A stretch of DNA of 64,000 nucleotides from Marinobacter sp. X15-166B. GTDB lineage: Bacteria > Pseudomonadota > Gammaproteobacteria > Pseudomonadales > Oleiphilaceae. Shown here in pieces: positions 48,939-58,231 of this stretch. Both the position numbers and the translations under genes were made by a program. Below the pieces are notes generated by a model. That model was not told the origin of the DNA. It did no database searches and saw nothing but the letters and a program-made list of their open reading frames with translations. Positions within the stretch are counted from its first letter, which is position 1. Each line of letters begins with the position of its first letter. Location: assembly GCF_001752365.1 (NCBI RefSeq), contig NZ_MEIY01000001.1, forward strand, positions 1,125,019 to 1,189,018, written 5' to 3'.

Positions 48939-49975
48939 GCACCTCGAAAATTCTGGATTATCTGCACGATCCGTCACCCCGGACGCTGGGGCGATCTCCC
49001 TGGGAGTGGCTGGCCCGGCTGCACCGGCCCACGGTTGTTCAGGTCGCCGGTCGCGATCGCTCGCGCACCCGCGCCATGGCCACGCTGCTGCACGGCAATG
49101 AGCCGTCGGGGCTGTTTGCGCTGCATCGATGGCTGCTCGAGCAGCACACCCCCGAGGTCAACATGCTGTTTCTGCTGGGAGGCATCTACCCCGCGAAGAT
49201 TGAACCCACGTTTTCACAGCGCCAATTGCCCGCAGGACGCGACCTCAACCGGTGTTTCAGGGCACCCTTTACGGGCGCAGAAGGGGCGATTGCCGAGGCC
49301 CTGCTGGCAGAGCTTCATAAAGCGCAACCGGAGTGCCTGCTGGACGTGCACAACACCTCGGGCACCGGCCCGGCCTTCGCGGTGACCATCACCAACGACG
49401 CCGCCCACCAGGCGCTGACGTCGCTGTTCACCGACCGCCTTATCCTGACGGATCTGCGTCTGGGTGCGCTGATGGAATATTCCGAACAGGAGGTACCCAC
49501 GGTGACCATCGAATGCGGTGGCGCGCAGGAGGAGCAGGCCCATCAACTGGCGTACGAAGGGCTGGTTCGGTACACCTCTCAAGCGGACGTGTTGTCACTG
49601 GACACCGCAGACTGGGACGTCGCCGTACTGCGCAATCCGATTCGGGTGGAGCTGGCCCCTGACGCGACCATCGAATACCGGCTGGCGCCCAGCGGTCACG
49701 CGGACCTCACCTTTCCGCCCGACATCGAACACCGCAATTTCGGGGTTGTTTCCCCCCATGAGCCGCTGGGCTGGGTTGGCCACAAAGGCCTGAGCATACT
49801 CACTGCGATCAGCCACAACCGGATCGAGAACATGGCGCGGGTGCTGCGGGTGCAGGACGGCCAGATCTACCCCGCCCAGGCCATAAAAGCCTTTATGATT
49901 ACCACCAACCCGGTGATTGCCAAGAGCGACTGCCTGTTCTATGCGGTCAAGGCGACGGGCGATCCCATTTTCTAG
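48935..49975 (+). CDS. Succinylglutamate desuccinylase/aspartoacylase-like zinc deacylase
   Basis: The 346-residue protein has zinc ligands His53 and Glu56 (LLHGNEPSGLF) and a third His in LLDVHNTSGTGP, with RDLNRCF as the substrate arginine region. It belongs to the M14-like AstE/aspartoacylase family. I chose ATG 48935, which overlaps the previous stop; ATG 48920 is in frame. It is coupled to the GCS2-like gene, so it probably hydrolyses an N-acyl amino acid or the amide formed there. Confidence 0.85.
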   Translation: MSTSKILDYLHDPSPRTLGRSPWEWLARLHRPTVVQVAGRDRSRTRAMATLLHGNEPSGLFALHRWLLEQHTPEVNMLFLLGGIYPAKIEPTFSQRQLPAGRDLNRCFRAPFTGAEGAIAEALLAELHKAQPECLLDVHNTSGTGPAFAVTITNDAAHQALTSLFTDRLILTDLRLGALMEYSEQEVPTVTIECGGAQEEQAHQLAYEGLVRYTSQADVLSLDTADWDVAVLRNPIRVELAPDATIEYRLAPSGHADLTFPPDIEHRNFGVVSPHEPLGWVGHKGLSILTAISHNRIENMARVLRVQDGQIYPAQAIKAFMITTNPVIAKSDCLFYAVKATGDPIF

Positions 49976-49985
49976 ATTCCGGGTT

Positions 49986-51158
49986 TCATTTGACACACCG
50001 GGCTTCACGCAAGGCGGCAATCGCTTCACTGCTGTAACCAAGGCCGGCGAGAACGGCGGTGGTGTCATCGCCCAGGCCCACCCCGGCCTGATGGGATTGC
50101 TTACGAAACGGCAGCGCCGAATTGATTTGTTTAATGGCGTTCCCGTCCGTGTCGGTCGCGCTGGTAATCATGCCCCGAGCGACAAAATGATCGTGGCTGG
50201 CCGCCTCGTTCAGTGTCAATACCGGTTCAACGCACACATCAAGCCCGGCAAAGACCGCCTGCCAATGGGCCAAGGGCTGGGCGTTAATTTTTTCCGCAAT
50301 TGCGTCCCGCAGCGCCCCCTGCGCCTCCGGCCGGGCGTCCGTCAGGTTGTTCATAAAACTCCGCAGCCCCAGTTGGTTGAGCAACCCCGCAGCGAAGCCT
50401 GGCTCCAGGCTGCCAACGGACAAATACCGCCCATCCGCCGTTTCATAATAATCGTAATACCAGCCGCCATTGAGCATTTCCCCACCGCAGGTCGGATCCT
50501 GCTCACTGACCAGCGCGCCGGCACCAAATATGGTATTGAGCGCAAGGGCTGCATCGCTCATGCTGATATCCAGATACTGCCCCCGCCCCGTCGTACCCCG
50601 CTGAATCACCGCGGCCAGAATCGCCATGACGGCGTGATGGGAGCCGCCCGCAATATCCGCAATCTGCGTGCCCGACAGCACCGGCCCGGTTTCCTTGCGA
50701 CCTGAGTAACTCGCCAGACCAGAGAGCGCCAGATAATTGATATCGTGCCCCGCCCGATCTTTATAGGGACCGGTCTGCCCGTACCCGGTAATAGAGCAAT
50801 AAATGAGCCTGTTCTGAATGTTGCTGAGTTGCTGGTAATCCAAGCCAAGGCGGGCCATGACACCGGGACGAAATTGCTCAATCACAACATCGTACTCAAG
50901 CAAAAGGCCTTCAATAATCGACTTGGCGGACGCGTGTTTGAGATCAATGGCGATCGACTTTTTATTACGATTGAGTGTGGCGTGCGCTGCGGAAACGGGT
51001 CCGGCCATCGGCGGCATCACTTTGAGCAGGTCCGGTCGTGCGGGCGATTCCACACGCAGCACCTCTGCGCCCATGTCCGCCAGTAACTGCGTGGCGTAGG
51101 GGCCGGGCAGCAGGGTGGAAAAATCCAGAACTTTTAAACCGGCAAGTGGCAAGGACAT
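49986..51158 (-). CDS. CaiB/BaiF-type CoA-transferase
   Basis: The 390-residue class III CoA-transferase or racemase has LAGLKVLDFSTLLPGPYATQLLADMGAEVLRVE, NRNKKSIAIDLK and GYGQTGPYKDRAGHDINYLALSG, which includes the catalytic Asp region. It is the last gene of the acyl-CoA operon, 46 bases after the acyl-CoA dehydrogenase. An alpha-methylacyl-CoA racemase or substrate CoA-activation role is likely. Confidence 0.9.
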   Translation of the reverse strand: MSLPLAGLKVLDFSTLLPGPYATQLLADMGAEVLRVESPARPDLLKVMPPMAGPVSAAHATLNRNKKSIAIDLKHASAKSIIEGLLLEYDVVIEQFRPGVMARLGLDYQQLSNIQNRLIYCSITGYGQTGPYKDRAGHDINYLALSGLASYSGRKETGPVLSGTQIADIAGGSHHAVMAILAAVIQRGTTGRGQYLDISMSDAALALNTIFGAGALVSEQDPTCGGEMLNGGWYYDYYETADGRYLSVGSLEPGFAAGLLNQLGLRSFMNNLTDARPEAQGALRDAIAEKINAQPLAHWQAVFAGLDVCVEPVLTLNEAASHDHFVARGMITSATDTDGNAIKQINSALPFRKQSHQAGVGLGDDTTAVLAGLGYSSEAIAALREARCVK

Positions 51159-51204
51159 AACCTTTCCCGTGTTGGTGAGCCCGGGCGGGCGATGAGCGGT
51201 GCGC

Positions 51205-52350
51205 TTACACCAACGAACGCCCGATGATCAGTTTCATGATTTCGTTGGTGCCCGCGTAGATCTTCTGGACCCGCGCATCCGCAAATGCACGGGCGACCGG
51301 GTATTCCAGCATGTACCCATAGCCACCGTGCAGCTGCAGGCATTCATCGATGACATCACATTGAATCTCGGTACTGAGCAGCTTCAGTTTCGCCGCAGTC
51401 ACCTCATCGAGCTGCGTGTTGAGGTGCAACTCCAGACATTTGTCGACAAACACCCGCGCCATGGTCAGCGTCGCGGACATTTCCGCCAGTCTGAACTGGG
51501 TGTTCTGAAACGACGCAATGGCGCGACCGAAGGCTTTGCGCTCTTTTACGTAAGCAATCGTCTGCTCCAGAATCGATTCGGCCGCGGCGATGGCATTAAG
51601 CGCCACCGACAAACGCTCTTGTGGCAATTCCTGCATCAGGTAAACAAACCCCATGCCCTCTGCGCCGAGCAGGTTGTCTTTCGGCACTTTCACATCCTGA
51701 AAAAACAACTCCGACGTATCCTGCGCCTTCATGCCGATTTTCTCGAGGTTCTGACCTTTTTCAAACCCGTCCAAACCGGCCTCAACCAGCAACAAACTCG
51801 TGCCTTTGGCGCCCGCCCCAAGGTTGGTTTTGGCCACCACAATCACCAGATCGGCCATTTGTCCATTGGTAATGAAGGTCTTTGAGCCGTTCAGAAGGTA
51901 ATGCTCACCCGCCCCGTCCAGCACCGCGCTGGTCTGAATGCCCTGTAAATCGGAACCTGTGCCCGGCTCCGTCATGGCGATGGCGGTCACAATTTCACCG
52001 CTCACACAACCAGGCAGGTAGCGCTGTTTCTGTGCTTCGGTTCCGTACGCCATGATGTAGGGCACCGCGATGTCGGAGTGCAGGCCAAAGCCAATCCCGG
52101 TTAACCCAAGCCGCGCGACTTCTTCATCGACAACGGCGTTATACCGAAAATCGGCTCCCACACCGCCGTAGGCTTCGGGCACGGTAGGACAAAGGTAGCC
52201 GTGCTGACCCGCTTTCACCCAAAGCTCGCGCGAGACCTGTCCGTCTTTTTCCCACTGGGCGTGATAAGGCACCGCCTCTTCGGTGAGGAATTTTCGAACA
52301 CTATCGCGGAACATGTCGTGTTCCGATTCAAATACCGTACGTTTTATCAT
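51205..52350 (-). CDS. Acyl-CoA dehydrogenase
   Basis: The 381-residue flavoenzyme has AMTEPGTGSDLQGIQTSA, FITNGQMADLVIVVAKT, LQLHGGYGYMLEYPVARAFADARVQKIYAGTNEI and the family's FAD-binding elements. It catalyses the first step of acyl-CoA beta-oxidation. It is co-directional with fadB- and thiolase-type genes. Confidence 0.95.
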   Translation of the reverse strand: MIKRTVFESEHDMFRDSVRKFLTEEAVPYHAQWEKDGQVSRELWVKAGQHGYLCPTVPEAYGGVGADFRYNAVVDEEVARLGLTGIGFGLHSDIAVPYIMAYGTEAQKQRYLPGCVSGEIVTAIAMTEPGTGSDLQGIQTSAVLDGAGEHYLLNGSKTFITNGQMADLVIVVAKTNLGAGAKGTSLLLVEAGLDGFEKGQNLEKIGMKAQDTSELFFQDVKVPKDNLLGAEGMGFVYLMQELPQERLSVALNAIAAAESILEQTIAYVKERKAFGRAIASFQNTQFRLAEMSATLTMARVFVDKCLELHLNTQLDEVTAAKLKLLSTEIQCDVIDECLQLHGGYGYMLEYPVARAFADARVQKIYAGTNEIMKLIIGRSLV

Positions 52351-52469
52351 CTGGCCGCTCTCTTGTGATTATCTGCGGGCGCTTATCTGAGTAAGCGCCG
52401 TGAGCAAAGTTGATATCGCATCGGCTCCCGCGCTGCAGCAGCGCCACTGACGCGGTCAAGCCTCAGCTC

Positions 52470-54602
52470 TCAGTCCTTGAAGGTCGCACCGGCCTTCACC
52501 ATGGCGTAGAGAATGGTCGGCACGGCGAACCGCTCCCCATGCCGTCGTTCCAGCGCTTCGGCACGGGCAACAAACGCCGGCAGCCCGGTCTGGTTGATGA
52601 ACTGCAGCGCACCCCCGGTCCACACCGGCGTGCCGATCCCCATGACCGAACCGATATTGGCGTCGCGCACGCTGGTCAGCACGTTCTCCTGCAGACAGCG
52701 CGCCGTCTCTAGAGCCATGATATAGAGCAGACGATCTTGCAACGCCGCCAGCTCGAATTCAGTGTCGCCGCCAAACAGTTCTTGCAGGCCCGGCCACAGG
52801 TGCTTCTTTTCATTGGCCCGGTACTGGTAGAAACCCGCTCCGGCCAGTTTGCCCGGGCGACTGGCTTCAAGCATGCGGTCGGCCACCGAATCCGACGGGT
52901 GCGACAGGTAAGGCTCACCTGCGGCGTGCAGGTCTTTGATGGTTTGATTGCGGATTTTTGCCAACAAAGTGAGGCTGACTTCATCGGTAACGGCCAGGGG
53001 CCCCACCGGGAAGCCACACAGAAACGCGGCGTTCTCAATGGCCGCGGCGGGGATGCCCTCACCCAGCATGGCCATGCCTTCCTGGGCGAAGGTCGCGAAC
53101 ACCCGCGAGGTAAAGAAACCGCGACTGTCGTTAACCACGATCGGGGTTTTGCCGATCTGCAGCACGTAGTCATAGGCTTTCGCCAAGGTTTCATCCGACG
53201 TTTCTTGTCCGGTGATGATTTCGACTAACGGCATTTTGTCTACCGGCGAAAAAAAATGCAGGCCGATAAAGTTGGCCGGACGTTGTGAGGCTGTTGCCAG
53301 GCCGGTGATGGGCAGGGTGGAGGTATTGGTCGCAAATACTGCCGTAGGGGCCAACTGGCTTTCTGCTTCCCGGGTGACGCGCGCCTTCAAATCACGGTCT
53401 TCGAAGACCGCTTCGATGATCAGGTCACAACCCGTCAGGTCTGCAGCGGTGTCGGTCGTGACGATGCGCGCAAGCACCCCATCACGCTGCTGCTCCGACA
53501 GGCGTTGTTGCTTCACCATTTTGTCCAACAGCGTGTGCGAGTAGGCTTTGCCTTGCTCGGCCTGCTCACGGGAGACATCTTTGAGCACCACCTCAATGCC
53601 CTTTTTGGCGCTCGCATAGGCTATGCCCGCGCCCATCATGCCGGCCCCGAGGATGCCCACCCTGGTCACTTTGGTGGTCGCAATTCCCTGCGGACGCGCG
53701 ACCCCGGCCTTGATTTCATTCAGCTGATACCAGAAGGTGCTGATCATATTCTTGGCCACCTGACTGCACACCAGCGTGACGAAGTATCGCGTTTCGATAC
53801 GCAGCGCCGACTCCAGGTCAACCTGCAGGCTTTCCACCATCGCACACAGGATAGCCTCGGGTGCCGGCAGGGTGCCCTTGGTTTTCGCCCGCATCATAGC
53901 GGGTGCGAGGGGTAACAATTGCGCCAGGGCAGGATGGCCTGGCGTGCCACCCGGCACCCGGTAGCCTTTTTCATCGTAGGGCTGCTGGGTGTGCGGGTTT
54001 GCCTTGATCCAGGCAATTGCCGCCTCAACCAGCTGTTCTGGTGTGTCAACGAGTTCGTTGATCAAGCCCAGCTCCTGGCCTGTTTGCGGGGTGAACTGCC
54101 GCCCTTCCGTCAACCAGGGCAACGCGGCTTGTAGCCCGAGAAGACGGGTTGTTCTCACCACACCTCCCCCGCCGGGCAACAACCCCAGGGTTACTTCCGG
54201 CAGGCCGAGCGTAACGCCCTGGCGCAAGGCGACCCGGTAGTGACAAGCCAGGGCCAGCTCCCAGCCGCCGCCCAGGGCGGCGCCGTTGATACAGGCAACC
54301 ACGGGCTTGCCAGAGGTTTCCAGCGTGCGCAGGGCGTCTTTCAGGCGGGTCACCAGGTTGTGCAGGGCGGGCGCATTCGCGTGTGTGGTGGCATAAAGAT
54401 CGTCCAGATTGCCGCCGGCAAAAAAGGACGATTTGTTGGAGCGAAACACCACCCCGATCCAATCATCCGTTTGCAGTTTGTCGACTGCCGCCACCAATGC
54501 CTCGGTGAACTCCCGGTCCATCAGGTTGGCACCCGCATTGGGCTTATCAAGAATCAGATGCACAATGTTGTGCTGATCTTTTTCGTAGATGACGGCACTC
54601 AT
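52470..54602 (-). CDS. FadB/FadJ-type enoyl-CoA hydratase/3-hydroxyacyl-CoA dehydrogenase
   Basis: The 710-residue bifunctional protein has an N-terminal crotonase domain (GAALGGGWELALACHYRVAL). After about residue 310 comes an NAD-binding dehydrogenase domain (GAGMMGAGIAYASAKKGIEVV), with VFEDRDLKARV and GLHFFSPVDKMPLVEI. It is the alpha subunit of a trifunctional-like complex with the thiolase, whose stop overlaps this start by ATGA. ATG 54602 is therefore chosen over an upstream start at 54674. Confidence 0.95.
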   Translation of the reverse strand: MSAVIYEKDQHNIVHLILDKPNAGANLMDREFTEALVAAVDKLQTDDWIGVVFRSNKSSFFAGGNLDDLYATTHANAPALHNLVTRLKDALRTLETSGKPVVACINGAALGGGWELALACHYRVALRQGVTLGLPEVTLGLLPGGGGVVRTTRLLGLQAALPWLTEGRQFTPQTGQELGLINELVDTPEQLVEAAIAWIKANPHTQQPYDEKGYRVPGGTPGHPALAQLLPLAPAMMRAKTKGTLPAPEAILCAMVESLQVDLESALRIETRYFVTLVCSQVAKNMISTFWYQLNEIKAGVARPQGIATTKVTRVGILGAGMMGAGIAYASAKKGIEVVLKDVSREQAEQGKAYSHTLLDKMVKQQRLSEQQRDGVLARIVTTDTAADLTGCDLIIEAVFEDRDLKARVTREAESQLAPTAVFATNTSTLPITGLATASQRPANFIGLHFFSPVDKMPLVEIITGQETSDETLAKAYDYVLQIGKTPIVVNDSRGFFTSRVFATFAQEGMAMLGEGIPAAAIENAAFLCGFPVGPLAVTDEVSLTLLAKIRNQTIKDLHAAGEPYLSHPSDSVADRMLEASRPGKLAGAGFYQYRANEKKHLWPGLQELFGGDTEFELAALQDRLLYIMALETARCLQENVLTSVRDANIGSVMGIGTPVWTGGALQFINQTGLPAFVARAEALERRHGERFAVPTILYAMVKAGATFKD

Positions 54603-55834
54603 CAGCTGTTCTCCCCAACCCGACCCTGGAGTCGCTCGATGATCGTGGCGATACCCATACCGCCACCCACACACAGGGTCGCCAGGCCGGTGTTCAGGTC
54701 ACGGGCTTCCAGTTCATCCAGCAGGGTGCCCAGAATCATGGCGCCGGTCGCACCCAGCGGATGCCCCATGGCAATCGCACCACCGTTTACGTTAACCCGG
54801 TCGTGGTTCACCTCCAGCTCGTCCATGAACCGCAGCACAACCGAGGCGAAGGCTTCGTTGACCTCAAACAAATCGATATCGGTAACCGCCATGCCCGCCA
54901 CATTGAGCGCCTTGCGCGCCGCAGGCGCCGGCCCGGTCAGCATAATGGTGGGGTCTGAGCCGACCACGGCCGTGGCGATAATCCGCGCCCGGGGCGTCAT
55001 CCCAAACTGTTTGCCCGCGGCCGGGCTGCCAATCAACACCGCACTCGCCCCGTCAACAATCCCTGAGGAGTTGCCCGGGGTATGAACATGGTTAATGGCT
55101 TCCACCTGCGGGTAACGCGCGCGCGCAACCCCGTCAAACCCCATGGCGCCCATCCTCTCGAATGAAGGCTTCAAGGTGGACAGTGTTGCTACCGTGCTGT
55201 CCGCCCGAATGAGCTCATCGTGATCCAGAATCAGCACACCGTTTCTGTCCAGGACCGGAATGACCGACTTGCCGAATGCGCCTTTTGCCCAGGCCGCCGC
55301 AGCCCGGTGATGGGACGTGGCGGCATACTGGTCGACGTCAGCCCGCGAATAGCCACCCAGGGTCGCAATCAAATCCGCGCCGATCCCCTGGGGCATGAAA
55401 CCGGTGCGGAAGTTTGTTTCCGGGTCCTGCGCCCATGCGCCGCCGTCGCTGCCCATGGGCACTCGCGACATGGACTCAACGCCACCGGCGACCACCAGAT
55501 GTTCCCAGCCAGAACGAATTTTCATCGCTGCGATGTTCACCGCTTCAAGGCCGGACGCGCAAAACCGGTTGAGCACCATCCCGGCCACGTCGTCATTCCA
55601 ACCGGCCGCCAAAGCCGCGGTCTTCGCAATCACCGCGCCCTGGTCGCCCACGGCGGTCACGCAGCCCATGACGATGTCATCCACTGCCTGGGTCGCAAAC
55701 CGGTTTCTTTCCTGGAGGGTGTTCAGGAGCCCCGTCAACAGCGTGACCGGTTTTACTTCATGGAGCGCGCCCGTCGCCTTTCCGCGACCCCGAGGCGTGC
55801 GGATAGCGTCAAAGATCAGTGCATCATTACTCAT
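54602..55834 (-). CDS. Acetyl-CoA C-acyltransferase (thiolase)
   Basis: The 410-residue thiolase has nucleophile Cys in [28 protein letters not shown] with the catalytic His, and the C-terminal Cys region [14 protein letters not shown]. It cleaves 3-ketoacyl-CoA in beta-oxidation. It is the first gene of the operon and overlaps the FadB-type gene. Confidence 0.95.
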   Translation of the reverse strand: MSNDALIFDAIRTPRGRGKATGALHEVKPVTLLTGLLNTLQERNRFATQAVDDIVMGCVTAVGDQGAVIAKTAALAAGWNDDVAGMVLNRFCASGLEAVNIAAMKIRSGWEHLVVAGGVESMSRVPMGSDGGAWAQDPETNFRTGFMPQGIGADLIATLGGYSRADVDQYAATSHHRAAAAWAKGAFGKSVIPVLDRNGVLILDHDELIRADSTVATLSTLKPSFERMGAMGFDGVARARYPQVEAINHVHTPGNSSGIVDGASAVLIGSPAAGKQFGMTPRARIIATAVVGSDPTIMLTGPAPAARKALNVAGMAVTDIDLFEVNEAFASVVLRFMDELEVNHDRVNVNGGAIAMGHPLGATGAMILGTLLDELEARDLNTGLATLCVGGGMGIATIIERLQGRVGENS

Positions 55835-55960
55835 GATCCAGGCCCTGTAGCGTCTGACTCAATGGGAACCCACAGCATAGGACAGCGTCAAAGCCTGCCT
55901 CAATGACCAACGATTGCAGTCGGATTGACCTTTTCTTGCAGCAGCGCCGCCCGCGGCCGC

Positions 55961-57001
55961 TTAAACGCCCAGCCCTGATTGCGCCCGATAGGCGCCCGGC
56001 GACAGGCCGGTCCACTTTTTGAAGGCCCGCGCAAACGCGGCGGATTCGGAAAACCCCAGCTGTTCTGCGATAGCCTGGATCGACAACTCCTGCTCCTCAA
56101 GCAATCGTTGCGCCCGGTCGCGGCGCAAGCTGTCTTTTATGTCCTGAAAACTGCTGCCCTCGTCTTTGAGACGCCGACGCACCGTGTGCGTGCTCATGTG
56201 CAGTTGCTCGGCGAGCGTTTCAAAACTCATGTTTTCCAGTTCGGTGTGCATGCCCTGGCGGGGCAGCAGCAGCCGCTTCACCTGCCCGGTCATGCTGTCG
56301 TCTTCTCGAAACTGCGTCAGCAACGACTCGGGCGCGTGACTTAAAAAGGACATCAGCGTTTCGGGGTCTTGGCGCACCGGGCAGGCCAGTAAATGGCGAC
56401 TGAACACCACACTGTTCTCGGTCTGGGAAAAGGCGTGGCGACACGGAAACATGCGTGCAAATTCATCCACATAGACCGGCTCGGGGAAACGAAACTTAAT
56501 GCGCTCCAGCATCATCGGCTGATCAATTAACCAGCAGGACAACCGAATCCAGACGACAAAAATGGAGGTAACCAAAAATGATTCGTCCAGCTGATGGGGG
56601 TTGTCACTGTGGACCAGCAGCCGCGCTTCGGTGCCCGATTCTGTTAATTCGAGGGTGAGCTCATCCGCCACCAGGCTGATGTAACGCGCGCTGCGCAACA
56701 GCGCCCGACGCAGGTTTCCAGAGGAAATGATGGCATGACACATCATGCCGAAGGTGCCAATCTTCAGGGGGCGACTCAAAAACCCGCCCGACTCGTCGCC
56801 CAGGTGGAGCCACAGGGCCCGCAATAAAGCACCAAAGTCCGCCAGACTCACCCGCCGCTGACATTCAGCATCGCTCAGCAGGGTGTGCAGATAGGACAAA
56901 TCCGAGTTTTCCAGCAGGCACTCAATATCGATGCCTTTCCGTATGCCCCCCGCCAGCGCTGAATGCACCAATTCGATGGGAATGGAGTGTTGCTTTTCCA
57001 T
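55961..57001 (-). CDS. AraC-family regulator with Arabinose_bd-type N-domain
   Basis: The 346-residue protein has an N-terminal ligand domain (IPIELVHSALAGGIRKGIDIECLL) and a C-terminal double HTH (MSFETLAEQLHMSTHTVRRRLKDEGSSFQDIKDSLRRDRAQRLL and IAEQLGFSESAAFARAFKKWTGLSPGAYRAQ). Such regulators often control acyl or aromatic catabolism. It lies upstream of the thiolase operon on the same strand and probably controls it. Confidence 0.92.
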   Translation of the reverse strand: MEKQHSIPIELVHSALAGGIRKGIDIECLLENSDLSYLHTLLSDAECQRRVSLADFGALLRALWLHLGDESGGFLSRPLKIGTFGMMCHAIISSGNLRRALLRSARYISLVADELTLELTESGTEARLLVHSDNPHQLDESFLVTSIFVVWIRLSCWLIDQPMMLERIKFRFPEPVYVDEFARMFPCRHAFSQTENSVVFSRHLLACPVRQDPETLMSFLSHAPESLLTQFREDDSMTGQVKRLLLPRQGMHTELENMSFETLAEQLHMSTHTVRRRLKDEGSSFQDIKDSLRRDRAQRLLEEQELSIQAIAEQLGFSESAAFARAFKKWTGLSPGAYRAQSGLGV

Positions 57002-57090
57002 AAGTCGCCAACAATCAGATAGGTAACCCGCGCTGAAACACGGGCCGTAATGGCATGCCTGTCCGTACCGCGCAGCGCCGGGGCTGGTGC

Positions 57091-57300
57091 TCAGTGTTGA
57101 GTGTTGGGGGGGCCGGAGTCACTCTGGCCGCCCAGAGACGCCTCGGCCTGGTCCCAGCCTTTCTCCCACTCGTAATGCTTCCAGTTATTGATGGGGTATG
57201 GGTTATCACTCTTGCGTTTCCCTTCCAGTCGATCGTCCCAGCCGTAATCCACAATCGTATATTCATCGTCGGGGATGGTATCTCGACGTAATGTTTTCAT
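57091..57300 (-). CDS. 69-residue acidic protein with an RMF-like motif
   Basis: The protein MKTLRRDTIPDDEYTIVDYG continues with a KSDNPYPINNWKHYEWEKGW segment. The NPY...W..GW pattern recalls ribosome modulation factor/CrpP-like small proteins, but the match is short. A good AGGGGAGGGG ribosome site precedes ATG 57300. It follows the USP gene in the same direction. Confidence 0.55.
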   Translation of the reverse strand: MKTLRRDTIPDDEYTIVDYGWDDRLEGKRKSDNPYPINNWKHYEWEKGWDQAEASLGGQSDSGPPNTQH

Positions 57301-57355
57301 CGGCTTAGCCCCTCCCCTTGCCGCTTGCCTCACAGGACCTGCTGTTGATCGGTGC

Positions 57356-58231
57356 TCAGGGGGTCACCGTCATCGGCAGATTCAAGGCCGACAGCAGGGT
57401 CTCCATGCCCTGATCGGCCAACAGATTGCTGGTGCGGCTCACCACCAGCTGGGTGGCGCCCTCTGCCTGCAGGGCCCGCACCGCCGCGCCGGCACTGGCC
57501 ACCGGTATTTGCTTGACCCGGGCAACCATACCCTCACGCTGCAGGTACGTCAGTATGTCCGCCACCACCGCTTGATCGTCCCCGGGCGGGGTGCGGATCA
57601 ACACACTCAATGGCTGGTTGCTGCGCCGGGCCAGTTCGGCCCCGACACGCACCGCGCGGTGATTGGCCCCCTGACCATGATTGAGCAACACCACCACCCG
57701 GTTCTGGTGACGGGGCCGACACTCCGTCCACAACAGCACATCCCCCGGTGCCTGTCGTAACAGCACCCGCGCAGTGGAGCCCATGCGGGTTCCGGGAATC
57801 CCCGACCAACCCACCCGCCCCAGTACCACCAGGTCTTCCGGCCGCATCAGATTCAACACCTCTTCAGCGACCCGTCCCCGGCACAGCTTGAGCGTCTGGG
57901 TCAGCCCCCGGGGCGCCATGGTTTGCTGCAGCCTGTGGCGGACCTGATTCGCCAGCGCCTGCAACCGGGCCTCCAGCGTGGCCGCCTCCAGCGGGCGCGC
58001 CAGCCCGGAACTGCCGCCGACTTCCCGGGCAAAGCCAAAACCGGCGGCGCGCAGCAGGTTGCTCTCTTCCACAAAGATGCCCACAACTTCGGCCTGGCGC
58101 GCCGCGGCAATCTCGGCGGCGGCTTCCAGAGCGGCCAGGCTCAGACGCGAGCCATCCAGCAGGATCAGCACGCGGCCGGCCGCCACCGGCGTTTTCGATT
58201 GGTCAGTCGTCACCGTTGTGGTTATCACCAT
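57356..58231 (-). CDS. Universal stress protein (tandem Usp)
   Basis: The 291-residue protein has two Usp-like halves. The first reads VLILLDGSRLSLAALEAAAEIA with VVLGRVGWSGIPGTRMGSTARVLLRQAPGDVLLW. The second begins VVVLLNHGQGANHRAVRVGAELA. ATG 58231 follows GGAGG and lies 29 bases inside the end of the Lon-like gene, so the two are co-expressed. The nucleotide-binding loop of the first half looks intact (GSTARVLL). Confidence 0.85.
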   Translation of the reverse strand: MVITTTVTTDQSKTPVAAGRVLILLDGSRLSLAALEAAAEIAAARQAEVVGIFVEESNLLRAAGFGFAREVGGSSGLARPLEAATLEARLQALANQVRHRLQQTMAPRGLTQTLKLCRGRVAEEVLNLMRPEDLVVLGRVGWSGIPGTRMGSTARVLLRQAPGDVLLWTECRPRHQNRVVVLLNHGQGANHRAVRVGAELARRSNQPLSVLIRTPPGDDQAVVADILTYLQREGMVARVKQIPVASAGAAVRALQAEGATQLVVSRTSNLLADQGMETLLSALNLPMTVTP

